From NCBI RefSeq assembly GCF_041261445.1, contig NZ_JBGCCU010000009.1:124001-188000 (forward strand): DNA of 64,000 nt. The letters are read 5' to 3'. A program made the position numbers and the translations under genes. This document shows, piece after piece, positions 50,541-59,745 of this stretch; within the stretch, counting starts at the first letter, position 1, and each line of letters starts with the position of its first letter. This DNA is from Catenulispora sp. EB89. GTDB lineage: Bacteria; Actinomycetota; Actinomycetes; Streptomycetales; Catenulisporaceae. The notes under the pieces are model-generated. The model saw nothing but the letters and a program-made list of their open reading frames with translations, was not told the origin of the DNA and did no database searches.

Positions 50541-52204
50541 CTCTCACCCGCAAGGTCCGGCTGCTCGTGGCTGCTGCGGCAGCCACGGCGGCCGTCCTCG
50601 TGGCGACCACACCTGCTGCCCAGTCGTCCACCGGACAGAGCGACAACACCGGTAACACCGGCAACACCGGCAATATCGGCTACACCAGCCACGCCGGCCA
50701 CACCTCCGCGACAGCCCTTCCCTACCCGACCCGCTCCGACTACCGCATCAAGGCCATCCAGCCCGACGCCTGGCCGAACATGGACGAGATCGCCGGCAAC
50801 AACACCGGCGGCGTGGCGATGAACCTGGTCTGGGCGAGCTGGGAGAACCAGGTCGTCTCGCCGCCCTGCGCCGCCGGCCAGCAGGAGTACGACAACCACT
50901 GCTTCACCATCCCCGCCGACGTCGACTCGCAGATCAACGCGTGGACCGCGAAGGGGGTCGTCGTCACCGGCGTCGTCTACGGAACTCCGGCGTGGGCGCG
51001 CGCCGGCAAGACGTGCGACACCGCTCCCGGAATGGACGTCTTCTGCACGCCGAACAACGCCGCGGACTACGGCCGCTTCGTCGGCATGCTCGCGCAGCGC
51101 TACGACGGTCAGCACGGCAACGGACGCGTCGCGGACTTCGTCGTCGACAACGAGGTCAACAGCAACTCCTGGTTCGACATCGGCTGCGGCTCCGGCACGC
51201 CGTGCGACGAGACGTCGTGGCTGGACCAGATCGGGGCGAACTACGACGCCGCCTACGACGCGGTGGCGCGGGAACAGCCGACGGCGAAGGTCCTGATTTC
51301 GCTGGACCATTCCTTCGCCGCACCGACCTTCGACCAGCCGGCCTCGGCCAGCCCCACCCTGTCCGGCATGACGGTGCTCCGCGGCCTGGCGGCCAGGGCC
51401 GGGAGTCGGCAGTGGCGCGTGGCGTTCCATCCGTACCCGATCGACTTGCGCAGCAACGCTTTCTCGCCGGACGACTACCCGTACGTCACGTACGGCGACA
51501 TCGGCGTGCTGGCCGGCTGGCTGCGTGCCACGTTCCCGAACACCCCGAGCAGTTGGGACATCGAGCTCACCGAGAGCGGTGTCAACTCGCTGAGTCCGTC
51601 CTCGCCGCAGGCCCAATCCCAGGCGGTCTGCGACTCCTTCCACAACGTGCTCGGCACGCCGGGGATCAGCAACTACGTCTACCACCGGATGCTGGACAAC
51701 CCGACCGAGGTCTCCGCCGGGCTCGGTCTGGGGCTGCACAACGCCGACGGCAGCGCGAAGCCGGCCTGGGCGACGTGGGCCCTGGCCAACCGGAACGACC
51801 TCAACCCGCCGCAGCTTTCCTGTGGCTTCGAGGCGCTGCCGTACACGACGCTGGTCCGCGGCTACGACCCGAGCCGGGGGCACTGGGCCTCGAGTCGGCT
51901 GCTTCCGCCGGGATTCCGGACCGAGGGGTCGTGGCACCTGTACCGAGAGGAGCAGCCTGGAACGTCAATGCTCTACGAATGCAGCGTCGGCGGGGCGGTC
52001 GGGCACAACCTGCTGACGCACGACGCCGGCTGTGAAGGGCTGCAACCGCTCGGACCGGTCGGCTACATCCACACGTCCGCGACGCCGGGCACCATCGCGC
52101 TGTACCGCTGCGTTGTCCCGTCGAACGGCGATCACTTCATCTCGCCGCGGTCCGACTGCGAGGGGCAGCGGACCGAACAACTGCTCGGCTACGCAGGGCC
52201 CTGA
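50531..52204 (+). CDS. secreted glycoside-hydrolase-like protein (DUF5722-like TIM barrel) with shared C-terminal module
   Basis: This 557-residue exported protein has a signal peptide ([20 protein letters not shown]) and a short Asn-Thr-Gly repeat linker. A clan-A-like TIM barrel follows, with probable acid/base Glu208 in [10 protein letters not shown] and nucleophile Glu348 in [16 protein letters not shown] and TPAWARAG also fit. The last 110 residues repeat the module found three times in the preceding protein ([40 protein letters not shown]). The polysaccharide substrate is unknown. It lies 54 bp after the cutinase-like gene, and its start is embedded in a ladder of tiny coupled ORFs. Confidence 0.82.
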   Translation: MRQALTRKVRLLVAAAAATAAVLVATTPAAQSSTGQSDNTGNTGNTGNIGYTSHAGHTSATALPYPTRSDYRIKAIQPDAWPNMDEIAGNNTGGVAMNLVWASWENQVVSPPCAAGQQEYDNHCFTIPADVDSQINAWTAKGVVVTGVVYGTPAWARAGKTCDTAPGMDVFCTPNNAADYGRFVGMLAQRYDGQHGNGRVADFVVDNEVNSNSWFDIGCGSGTPCDETSWLDQIGANYDAAYDAVAREQPTAKVLISLDHSFAAPTFDQPASASPTLSGMTVLRGLAARAGSRQWRVAFHPYPIDLRSNAFSPDDYPYVTYGDIGVLAGWLRATFPNTPSSWDIELTESGVNSLSPSSPQAQSQAVCDSFHNVLGTPGISNYVYHRMLDNPTEVSAGLGLGLHNADGSAKPAWATWALANRNDLNPPQLSCGFEALPYTTLVRGYDPSRGHWASSRLLPPGFRTEGSWHLYREEQPGTSMLYECSVGGAVGHNLLTHDAGCEGLQPLGPVGYIHTSATPGTIALYRCVVPSNGDHFISPRSDCEGQRTEQLLGYAGP

Positions 52205-52241
52205 CAGGGGAGGGTGCCGTGGAGCTTCTGAGGGCGGTCGC

Positions 52242-53225
52242 ATGGCCTTCTCGCGCCTAGACCTCGGGGACATGACGCGCCTTCGGGTGAGCGTCAAACG
52301 CGATCCGGTCCCGATGCTGATCTCCCTGCTGGCCGACATCTACGGCGACCGGCCGCAGGGAGTGCCCGAGCCCTGGCGCCGCCTGGTGCGCGGGGCGATG
52401 TCGACCGACGCCGCGGCGGTGCTGCGGCCGATGTTCGCGCCGGGGACGCCGGTGCTGCCGGACTGCATCAGCCCGCTGATCCGCCCGGACGCCGACCGCC
52501 CGGATCCCGGCGAGCACCTGGAGCGGATCCGCGAGGCCGATCCCCACGTGCTGCTCGCCGAGCTGCACGCGATCTTCGGCGAGGACGTCCCGACGACGTG
52601 GCGGCCGGTCGTGGCCGCGCCGGAGCGCTGGCTGCGCGGCGTCGCCGACGTCATGGCCGACACCTGGGGCGCCTTCACCCCGGTGTGGAACCGCGCGTCG
52701 GAGCTGTTCGACCGCGAGGTCGAGCGCGTCGGCGCGGCCGTGGTGCGCGGCGCGCCGGAGGCGGTGCTGCTCGGCCTCGGCTCCCGCCACCACTACCGGG
52801 ACGGCATCCTGCACATCGAGGACCGCTACCCGGAGGACTTCGCGCTGGCCGAGCGCACGCTCGCCTTCGTGCCGATCATCTCCAGCTCGGCGCCGACGCT
52901 GTGCGAACTCGACCGTCCCGACCTGGTCTGGCTCGGCTACGCCATGCCCGGCCAGGGCCGCCTGCACAGCGCCGCCGCGACCCCGGCCCGCACCGACGCC
53001 CTCGGCGTGGCGATCGGCTCGGCCCGCGCCCTGATCCTCAGGACCCTGACGGCGCCGGCGACGATGTCCGACATCGCCGGCTGGATCGGTGCCACCGCCC
53101 CGGCCGCCACGTACCACTGCCGGCAGTTGGAGGCCGCCGGACTGCTCACCCGACGGCGGCAGGGATCGTGGACGGAGGTGCGGCGGACGGCGCGGGGGGA
53201 GGCGTTGGTGGATCTGTTCTCGTGA
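52242..53225 (+). CDS. ArsR-like winged-helix transcriptional regulator
   Basis: This 327-residue protein has a long N-terminal effector domain of unknown type and a C-terminal winged helix (AGWIGATAPAATYHCRQLEA, then GLLTRRRQGSWTEVRRTARG). This arrangement is common in actinobacterial regulators related to ArsR, in which a large sensing part precedes the HTH. It lies directly upstream of the SDR/decarboxylase/VOC operon, and a TGCAT/ATGCA inverted repeat in the 82-bp gap is a possible operator. ATG at 52242 has GAGGG upstream. Confidence 0.82.
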   Translation: MAFSRLDLGDMTRLRVSVKRDPVPMLISLLADIYGDRPQGVPEPWRRLVRGAMSTDAAAVLRPMFAPGTPVLPDCISPLIRPDADRPDPGEHLERIREADPHVLLAELHAIFGEDVPTTWRPVVAAPERWLRGVADVMADTWGAFTPVWNRASELFDREVERVGAAVVRGAPEAVLLGLGSRHHYRDGILHIEDRYPEDFALAERTLAFVPIISSSAPTLCELDRPDLVWLGYAMPGQGRLHSAAATPARTDALGVAIGSARALILRTLTAPATMSDIAGWIGATAPAATYHCRQLEAAGLLTRRRQGSWTEVRRTARGEALVDLFS

Positions 53226-53247
53226 GGCCGGCCTGGCTCAGCCTTGC

Positions 53248-53267
53248 TGCATCCACAACTGAATGCA
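53248..53267. promoter_or_regulatory. inverted repeat TGCAT-N10-ATGCA
   Basis: The arms are perfect over 5 bp and partly extend outward (TTGC/ACAA region). The site lies 41 bp upstream of the SDR gene and just after the winged-helix regulator, so it is an operator candidate for that regulator. Confidence 0.4.
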
Positions 53268-53307
53268 ACAATGAATTCGATACACGAGGCACGACAAACG
53301 GGGAACC

Positions 53308-54096
53308 ATGAACGATCTGTTCGACCTCACCGGCACCGCCGCCGTCGTCACCGGCTCCAGCCGCGGCATCGGCCTGGCCATCGCCGAAGTACTGCTCGCG
53401 CAGGGCGCGCGGGTCTGCGTCAACGGCCACGACGCCGCCGAGACCACCCTGGCGGGCAAGGAGCTCAGCGAGCAGTACCCGCCGACCGCCGACGGCGTGC
53501 CGCGGGTCGCGCAGCTGGCCGGGGACGTCACCGACGCCTCCGTCGCGCAGGGGCTCGTGGGCACCGCCCTGGAGGCGTTCGGCGCCGTCCACCACGTCGT
53601 CTGCAACGCCGGCATCGACATCATCAAACCGGCCGTCGACTACACCGTCGAGGAGTGGGACCGGATCCTGACCGTCAACCTGCGCGGCGCCTTCCAGCCC
53701 GCGCAGGCCGCCGCGCGGCACTGGATCGAGAACGCCGGCGGCGGATCGATCACCATGACCTCCTCCATCGCCGGCTCGGTGGGCATCCCCACCCTTGCGC
53801 CCTACGCGGCCAGCAAAGGCGGCATCAACCAACTCGTCCGCACGCTCGCCGCCGAATGGGCCCCACACCGCATCCGCGTCAACGCCGTCGCCCCCGGGTA
53901 CGCCGCCACCATCATGGACCGCGTCACAGCCCACGACGACCCGGCGTCCGACCGGCGCATCGCGACCTTCACGCCGCTGGGCCGGCGCGCGACGGTCGCC
54001 GAGATCGCCGCGCCCTACGCCTTCCTCGCCTCCCCGGCCGCGAGCTACGTCACCGGCTCGATCCTGGCCGTCGACGGGGGATACACAGCCATGTGA
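53308..54096 (+). CDS. short-chain dehydrogenase/reductase
   Basis: This is a complete 262-residue classical SDR. The NAD(P) motif is VVTGSSRGIGLAIAEVL, with NAGID, catalytic Ser in TMTSSIAG and the YAASKGG Tyr-x3-Lys motif. The C-terminal GSILAVDGGYTAM is standard. The enzyme interconverts an alcohol and a ketone; the substrate is unknown. The PLP decarboxylase starts in its stop (GTGA), and the VOC protein follows by the same overlap, so the three are one operon. Confidence 0.93.
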   Translation: MNDLFDLTGTAAVVTGSSRGIGLAIAEVLLAQGARVCVNGHDAAETTLAGKELSEQYPPTADGVPRVAQLAGDVTDASVAQGLVGTALEAFGAVHHVVCNAGIDIIKPAVDYTVEEWDRILTVNLRGAFQPAQAAARHWIENAGGGSITMTSSIAGSVGIPTLAPYAASKGGINQLVRTLAAEWAPHRIRVNAVAPGYAATIMDRVTAHDDPASDRRIATFTPLGRRATVAEIAAPYAFLASPAASYVTGSILAVDGGYTAM

Positions 54097-55244
54097 CCCG
54101 CGAAGGGGCGTACTTCCCGGCCGGTGGCCTGGTCTCCTCGGCGCTCGCCGACGCCCTGGCTCAGGTCTACAACCGCTTCACCGCGGTGGCGACGCTGGCG
54201 CCGGCCCTCGTCGCGATGGAGCACGGGGTTTTGCGCTGGCTGGCCAAGGAGTTCGGGCTTCCCGAGGGTGCCAGCGGCCTGATCACCACGGGAGGCTCGC
54301 TCGCGACGCTGACGGCGCTGGTCGCGGCGCGTGACGACCGGCTCGGTGAGAACTTCGCCGGCGGGACGTTGTACGTCACCGAACACACGCACTTCTGCGT
54401 GGCGAAGGCGGCGCGGATCGCTGGGTTTCCGGCCTCTGCGGTGCGGGTCGTGCCGACGCGGCAGCTTCGCATGGATTCGTCGGCGGCGGCTAGCATGATC
54501 CGTGAGGATCGCGCGCGCGGCTTCGAGCCCTTCCTGCTGGTCGGGACGGCGGGCACGACGAGCACCGGCAGCGTGGACCCGCTGGCGGAGCTCGCCGAGA
54601 TCGCGGCGGAGGAGTCGCTGTGGTTCCACGTCGACGGCGCCTACGGCGGCGGCCTGCAACTGACGGACCGGGGACGCAAGCGGCTCGCCGGTATCGAGCG
54701 CGCTGATTCCCTCGTGGTCGATCCGCACAAGAGCCTGTTCTTGCCGTACGGGACCGGGGTCCTGCTGGTGCGGGACACCTCGAAGCTGCTGGCCGCGCAC
54801 GCCGGCGACGGGCACTACCTGCAGGACGTGCACGAGGTCGACGACATGCCCGACTACGGACACCTCGGGCCGGAACTGACGCGGGAGTTCCGCGGCCTGC
54901 GGCTGTGGCTGCCGCTGCACCTGCACGGCGTGGCCGCGTTCCGTGCGGCGCTGGACGAAAAGCTCGACCTGGCAGAGCTCATATATCGTGAGTTGTCTGC
55001 CGATCCGCATTTCGAAGTGCCCTGGGAACCCGACCTTTCGGTGGTGGTGTTCCGGCTGCGTGGCGATGATGAGGATAGCCAGAGGCTGCTTGACCGAGTC
55101 AATGCGACCGAGCGGATATTCTTGTCCAGTACGCGCGTCGAAGGCCGTTTCTTCTTGCGGATGAATCCGACCAGTCATCGCACGCATGTCGATGACGTCC
55201 GCGATGCGTTGGCCATTCTCCGGACCTTTGCGAGAGAGCAGTGA
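54093..55244 (+). CDS. PLP-dependent group II decarboxylase, N-terminally shortened
   Basis: This 383-residue enzyme resembles L-DOPA/tryptophan/tyrosine decarboxylases, which normally have about 470. The catalytic core is intact: PLP-stacking His in VTEHTHFCVAKAAR, Asp in WFHVDGAYGG and Schiff-base Lys213 in VVDPHKSLFLPYGTG. The sequence begins at GAYFPAGGLVSSALADALAQ, the point that relatives reach only after 80-100 residues, so the N-terminal segment that helps form the dimer is absent. The GTG start overlaps the SDR stop by four bases. Either a deletion fused the core to the SDR operon or this is a naturally short form. If active it would make a biogenic amine; activity is uncertain. Confidence 0.82.
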   Translation: MTREGAYFPAGGLVSSALADALAQVYNRFTAVATLAPALVAMEHGVLRWLAKEFGLPEGASGLITTGGSLATLTALVAARDDRLGENFAGGTLYVTEHTHFCVAKAARIAGFPASAVRVVPTRQLRMDSSAAASMIREDRARGFEPFLLVGTAGTTSTGSVDPLAELAEIAAEESLWFHVDGAYGGGLQLTDRGRKRLAGIERADSLVVDPHKSLFLPYGTGVLLVRDTSKLLAAHAGDGHYLQDVHEVDDMPDYGHLGPELTREFRGLRLWLPLHLHGVAAFRAALDEKLDLAELIYRELSADPHFEVPWEPDLSVVVFRLRGDDEDSQRLLDRVNATERIFLSSTRVEGRFFLRMNPTSHRTHVDDVRDALAILRTFAREQ

Positions 55245-55885
55245 CAGACAGGATGCTGACGGGAGTGGTCATCGACGCGCTCGACGTCGCGGCGTTGGAG
55301 CGTTTCTGGACCGAGGCGATGCTCGGGCGCACCGACGGGCTTCGGCTCCGGTTCGTCGCGACCGACCGGCCGAAGTCCGGCAAGAACCGGCTTCACCTTG
55401 ATCTCGCAGGCGGCCCGGACTGGCCGGCCGAGGTCGAGCGGCTTCTGGCGCTCGGTGCCACGCGCGCCGACATCGGGCAGGGCGACGTGCCCTGGGACGT
55501 GTTGGCCGATCCCGAGGGCAACGAGTTCTGTGTCTTGCGTCCCGGGCATCCTGGCGTGCTCGCCGACGCGGGGCTCGTCGCGATCTGCCTGGATATCGCG
55601 GAGGAGGAGCGCGCGGAGCAGTCGGCGTTCTGGATGTCCCGCAGCGGCTGGACGCACATCGAGTCCGGCGTGTGGGGTTTCCGGTTGCGACGTGCGGAGG
55701 ACAGCCCGGTGTCCCTGGTGATGGGCCCGCCGGCGGCGAAGAAGACGGGCCGCAACCGGCTGCGGCTCGACGTTCTCGCCCTGGACTTGGACAGCGGCGA
55801 ACTGGTCGATGAACTGCTTGATGAACTGCTCGATCCCGCCGGGAACGAGTTCCATGCGTGGAGCGACGTTACCGCGCGGGGCTAG
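55241..55885 (+). CDS. VOC (glyoxalase-like) family protein
   Basis: The 214-residue protein contains two glyoxalase-like beta-alpha-beta-beta-beta modules, visible as ADPEGNEFCVLRPGHPG and DPAGNEFHAWSDV near the ends of each half. The glyoxalase/bleomycin-resistance/dioxygenase group has metal-binding and drug-binding members; metal ligands are not clear here. GTG at 55241 overlaps the decarboxylase stop. Its 3' end overlaps the convergent MpaB-type gene by 17 bp. Confidence 0.87.
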   Translation: MTDRMLTGVVIDALDVAALERFWTEAMLGRTDGLRLRFVATDRPKSGKNRLHLDLAGGPDWPAEVERLLALGATRADIGQGDVPWDVLADPEGNEFCVLRPGHPGVLADAGLVAICLDIAEEERAEQSAFWMSRSGWTHIESGVWGFRLRRAEDSPVSLVMGPPAAKKTGRNRLRLDVLALDLDSGELVDELLDELLDPAGNEFHAWSDVTARG

Positions 55886-56732
55886 GTGCGCCGCCGTCCG
55901 GCCCCAGCTGCTCGACCTGGTAGCCGTTCGGGTAGCTCGGCGCCGTGCCGAGCGTGAGGTAGGGCTCCGTACGCGGTGCCTTCCACGCCTCAGCCGTGGC
56001 GCGCAGCCGAATCAGGCTGTTGACGAGCACGCGGACCGGCAGCGCCGGCGTCGGGGCACCGACGGCCACCCGGAGCGACGGCGTCAGCAGCGTGTCGGCG
56101 ACCGGTCCGGCCAGGCTCTTGGCCCGGTCGGGAAGGCGGCCGGCGAACAGCCCGCGCGTGGCGGCCATCAGGGCTTCGGCGGCGGCGGTGGGTCCGAAGT
56201 GCTTGGCCTCGTAGGTGTCGAGCAGTTGCTCGAACCCGGCGTAGTCGGCGGGGATGTCGCTGACGTTCATCAGCGTGCCGAGCCGCCGGTAGAACTCGAC
56301 GGTCGCCGTGCGCTCGTGGCAGCACAGCGGGCGCCAGCCGGTGCGGTCGATCCAGCGCGTCGGTACGACGACGAAGGTGGCCAGCACGTAGCGGTAGTCG
56401 TCGGCGGAAATCTCGAAGCGGTGGTGGATCTGGTTCAGGCGCTTCACGCCGGCGCGGCCGCGCTCGGACTCCAGGCCGTGCGTGATCATCTCGTACATCA
56501 GCAGGCCGGTGTCGTCCGCGCGCTTGCGCGTGCGCTCGGTCATCTCCCCGGTCGAGTAGAGGAGTTCGGCGATGGCCGGGATCCCGAACGTCCGGTAGAA
56601 CGCCAGGTTCAGGCCGAGCATGGTCTCCCAGCCGAACTCGTACTGCGCGACGGTGCGGTAGATCTCCTCGTGGTCCTTGACCGGATCCAGGGTGCGGAGG
56701 TGCTTGAGTCGGGCCCGGTCGCGGTTGCGCAT
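55869..56732 (-). CDS. MpaB/DUF2236-family oxygenase
   Basis: This 287-residue protein belongs to the DUF2236 group, which includes the heme-dependent latex-clearing protein and fungal MpaB. Visible landmarks are QYEFGWETMLGLNLAFYRTF near the N-terminus, the central DYRYVLATFVVVPTRWID and the His-Glu-Arg segment CHERTATVEFYRR. Members cleave C=C bonds or act on lipid-like substrates. The gene is monocistronic with no close partner, and the GH99-like gene's terminator lies upstream of it. Confidence 0.85.
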   Translation of the reverse strand: MRNRDRARLKHLRTLDPVKDHEEIYRTVAQYEFGWETMLGLNLAFYRTFGIPAIAELLYSTGEMTERTRKRADDTGLLMYEMITHGLESERGRAGVKRLNQIHHRFEISADDYRYVLATFVVVPTRWIDRTGWRPLCCHERTATVEFYRRLGTLMNVSDIPADYAGFEQLLDTYEAKHFGPTAAAEALMAATRGLFAGRLPDRAKSLAGPVADTLLTPSLRVAVGAPTPALPVRVLVNSLIRLRATAEAWKAPRTEPYLTLGTAPSYPNGYQVEQLGPDGGAPSPAR

Positions 56733-56820
56733 GGGTTCGGATCCTACCGGCCGGCCGGCCGTGCGCCGGGCGCTGGGCGCTGGGCGATCCGGGCGTGCTC
56801 GGTATCACAGTGGTCTGATT

Positions 56821-56861
56821 CGCGCCCTCGCCGCCCCTGCGAGGGAGGCGGTGAGGGCGCG
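56821..56861 (-). terminator. long hairpin terminator after the GH99-like gene
   Basis: CGCGCCCTC (56821-56829) pairs with GAGGGCGCG (56853-56861), and the stem continues inward as GCCGCC with GGCGGT (one G-T pair), giving about 15 bp around an 11-base loop. It lies 17 bp beyond the stop of the minus-strand gene. Confidence 0.78.
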
Positions 56862-56877
56862 AGTCGTCGGCCGCTGC

Positions 56878-58515
56878 TCAGTGCCCTCCGGTCCCGGTGC
56901 TCCACAGCGTCGCGCCGCTGGAGCTGAAGATGACGGTGTTGCCGTCGTTCTGCACCGTCAGATAGGCGCCGTTGTTGCCGGCCGTGTTGCTGGCCCACAG
57001 CGGGGAGCCGTTGCCGTCGTAGATCACGAAGTTGCCGTCGCCCTGCAGGATCGCCCTCGCGCTGGCCTTGCCGACCGTGTTCGAGGCCCACAGCGCCGTG
57101 CTGCCTTGGTAGAGCACGAGGTTGCCGTCGCCTTGCAGGATCAGGGAGAAGCGGCCGTCGCACGAGAGCGTGGACTGGTTCACCGTGAGCTGCTGGTTGG
57201 CGGTCAGAGTGCCGCAGCCGCCACCGCCCCCGCCGGAGACCTCCGGCGGGGTGGGCCGCGTCGAGGTGAGGGCGAGCTGGCCCTTGAGCATCCTGCCGCC
57301 GTCTCCGGTCAGGCGCAGGTAGTAGTCCGCGCTGCACGCCGTGCCGTCCTCGTCCAGGGAGAGCAGGCCGGAGTTGGTGGGGACGGACGCCTGGGTCGCG
57401 GCGGTGTTGAGGATCTGGTTGCCCTCGCCGTACTCGTCGAACATGGAGATGTAGATGCCCTGCGCGCCGACGCGCACCATGTTGTAGAACTGCGCCCACA
57501 TGAAGTCGCCGTGGGCGCGCTGGCGGGCCGAGAGGTCGCCGGGCAGGACGCAGGGCTGGTAGTCGATGCCGTTGGAGTTGCAGTAGGACTGGTCGCCGAC
57601 GTTGACGTTGGTGTAGAAGTTGTTCGAGTCGTTGGCCGAGCCGATGCGGCCGACCATCCACGGCGAGATCATGTTGAAGGCCGAGTAGACGCTCTGGTAG
57701 CCCGCGCGCGAGTCGTTGACGCCGGTGCGCCAGTAGGTCGGCACGCCGCCCATCACGTAGCAGCCCTGGTCCTTGAACCACTGCACGACCGACAGACAGT
57801 CGGCGGCGGACCAGGGGTGGTTCGCGTCGTTGAAGCCGAAGCCCCAGATGCCGACCACGGGCTTGCCGTTCTGGTGCGCGTAGGCCGAGGACGAGGCGTA
57901 CTGCGACATCACGTTCGTCCAGTCGGCGGGCATCTCGGTCTTCATGTTCGTCCAGCCCGAGGCGTCGTACATGATGTAGAACTTGCGGCCGTACTGCTGC
58001 GCGGCGGTGTTGACCTTGGCGGTGACGGCGTTGCGGGTCGGGCCCTCGCTGCCGTTCGGGTCGAAGCGCTGGAGGGCGGCGGTGTCGCAGCCGTGCTGCT
58101 GCATCAGCGAGAAGTGCGCGTTGACCGTGGACTGGTCGTAGGAGGAGAAGAGGTTCGGCGCGGCGCCGTTGCCGAGATTCGCGTAGCCGGTGCGGTAGCC
58201 GTTGCTGTATATGGACATGTCCGGCCACGCTTTGAGGTTCTGGTTGCTCGGCGTCGGAGCCTGCGACTCGTTCTGGCTCCAGTGCCACCAGGCGTTGATC
58301 GGCGCCCCGTCGCCGATGCAGGCGAACCAGCCCTGGTAGCCGACCGTGATCTTGCCGACCACGTCCCCGGCCGCCGAGGCAGCGGGGCGCGCGGCTCCGG
58401 CGGCGGTTGCGGGGGCGGGTCCGGCGAAGGCCGAGGTCAGCTCGCTGCCGGCGACGGCGGCGAGGGCCGTGCCGGTCAGGGCTGAGGAAAGCAGGGTGCG
58501 TCGGGAGAGCGTCAT
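56878..58515 (-). CDS. secreted GH99/GH71-like glycosidase with bulb-type lectin domain
   Basis: This 545-residue exported enzyme begins with a twin-arginine-like signal (LSRRTLLSSALTGTALAA). The catalytic part (VGYQGWFACIGDG, WWHWSQNES, VGIWGFGFND, FMWAQFYNMVRVGAQGIYIS, FDEYGEGNQI) fits a TIM-barrel glycosidase near families GH99 and GH71; FDEYGEGN likely carries active-site acids. A Gly6 linker leads to a bulb-type lectin of about 110 residues with three mannose motifs (QGDGNLVLYQG, QGDGNFVIYDG, QNDGNTVIFSS). It probably digests a mannan- or xylose-containing polymer. ATG at 58515 opens the signal peptide. A good promoter lies 135 bp upstream. Confidence 0.84.
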   Translation of the reverse strand: MTLSRRTLLSSALTGTALAAVAGSELTSAFAGPAPATAAGAARPAASAAGDVVGKITVGYQGWFACIGDGAPINAWWHWSQNESQAPTPSNQNLKAWPDMSIYSNGYRTGYANLGNGAAPNLFSSYDQSTVNAHFSLMQQHGCDTAALQRFDPNGSEGPTRNAVTAKVNTAAQQYGRKFYIMYDASGWTNMKTEMPADWTNVMSQYASSSAYAHQNGKPVVGIWGFGFNDANHPWSAADCLSVVQWFKDQGCYVMGGVPTYWRTGVNDSRAGYQSVYSAFNMISPWMVGRIGSANDSNNFYTNVNVGDQSYCNSNGIDYQPCVLPGDLSARQRAHGDFMWAQFYNMVRVGAQGIYISMFDEYGEGNQILNTAATQASVPTNSGLLSLDEDGTACSADYYLRLTGDGGRMLKGQLALTSTRPTPPEVSGGGGGGCGTLTANQQLTVNQSTLSCDGRFSLILQGDGNLVLYQGSTALWASNTVGKASARAILQGDGNFVIYDGNGSPLWASNTAGNNGAYLTVQNDGNTVIFSSSGATLWSTGTGGH

Positions 58516-58649
58516 CGACAGCCTCACTCGAATCAGGGGGTTGAGTGGGAGGGGCACGGTCAAAATACCGCTGATTCTGCGGAAGAGAGTCAAGACTTCG
58601 CCAAGAAAAGGGCTGGGAAATCTGATTTCCGAGTGCGGGGAATCGGTCT

Positions 58650-58678
58650 ATTAAGTTCTCGAAGCCGCATGTTGTCAA
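58650..58678 (-). promoter_or_regulatory. candidate promoter of the GH99-like gene
   Basis: On the minus strand TTGACA (58678-58673) and CTTAAT (58655-58650) are separated by exactly 17 bp, in an AT-rich patch unlike its surroundings. This implies a leader of about 130 nucleotides before the start at 58515. Confidence 0.6.
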
Positions 58679-58727
58679 TAAAGACGGTTGACGTGTCCGG
58701 GAAGTGAATTCCGGGTCGGTGCCGGCC

Positions 58728-59552
58728 TCACGCGTCACGGGTCGCGCGCCAGGCGCCGGCGCCCACGAACACGACCAGGTAGAGGCCGAGATCGAACAGC
58801 GAGAAGGCGAGCGAGGGGATGCGCGCGGCGTGCGCCCCGGTCGGCGGGGTGAGCGTGGCGAGCCGGGTGGCGGCGTTGATCGGGGTGAGGTGGTCGAGCA
58901 GGTAGGTGCTGCCCTCGAAGGTGCGCGCCACCGGATAGGTGAGGAAGATCAGCGCGAACATCGCCGACAGCGCCGCGGCGGTGTGGCGCAGCAGCGCGCC
59001 GAGGCCGAACCCGGCCATCGCCACGACGGCCATGTAGAGCCCGGCGCACGCGACGGCGCGCAGCACGTGGGGCTCGGTGAGCGAGATGTTCAGGTGCTGC
59101 CGGCGCAGCACGAGCTGGCCGAGCAGGAACGTGGCGAAGGCGAGCAGCTGCGAGAGGACCAGTGCGAACGCGCCGAGCGTCAGCGCCTTGGCAAGATAGC
59201 CGCGTGACCTGCGCGGCACGGCGGTGAGCGTGGTGCGGATCATGCCGGTGGCGTACTCGTTGGTGACGGCCAGCACCCCGAGGGCACCGAGCGCGAGCTC
59301 ACCGAACTGAAAGCCGCTGAGCGGATCGCCGACTGGATCGAACGCCGCGCGGTCGGCGGCGGACATGGTGGCCCAGTGGCCGGTGACGGAGAGGACGTCC
59401 ATCAGGCCGACGCCGAGGCTCAGCACGACGGCGATCGCGACGGTGATGGTGGTGGAGCGGATGGTGCGGAGTTTGATCCACTCGGCGTGGAGGAGGGCTG
59501 GGAAGGGTGCTCGGGTGGGGGCAGGGGTTGGGGTGGTGGTGAGGCTGGTCAT
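58728..59552 (-). CDS. ABC-2 permease
   Basis: The 274-residue membrane protein has about six helices and the opening HAEWIKLRTIRSTTITVAIA. ADRAAFDPVGDPLSGFQFGE and EYATGMIRTTLTAVPRRSRG match the permeases at 24-26 kb, so the three are paralogues. The ATG has AGGAGA upstream. The ATPase gene lies 193 bp upstream on the same strand, an unusually wide gap for such a pair in which no gene was seen. Confidence 0.9.
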   Translation of the reverse strand: MTSLTTTPTPAPTRAPFPALLHAEWIKLRTIRSTTITVAIAVVLSLGVGLMDVLSVTGHWATMSAADRAAFDPVGDPLSGFQFGELALGALGVLAVTNEYATGMIRTTLTAVPRRSRGYLAKALTLGAFALVLSQLLAFATFLLGQLVLRRQHLNISLTEPHVLRAVACAGLYMAVVAMAGFGLGALLRHTAAALSAMFALIFLTYPVARTFEGSTYLLDHLTPINAATRLATLTPPTGAHAARIPSLAFSLFDLGLYLVVFVGAGAWRATRDA

Positions 59553-59745
59553 CGGCGGTCTCCTGGAAGGTGGCTGGAAGTTGGCGGAAGCGCGAGCGGC
59601 GAACTGAACGGCGGCGCGCGGTAGAACCGCGGTAAAACAGTGAGCCGGCCGGCGTGGGGACGGCGCTGGCGAGTACCGAGCGGCAGGCGGCGCGAACGAA
59701 TGGCGTGCGGTGCTGCGTAATAGCTCCTGCCGTGCCTGCCGCGGC

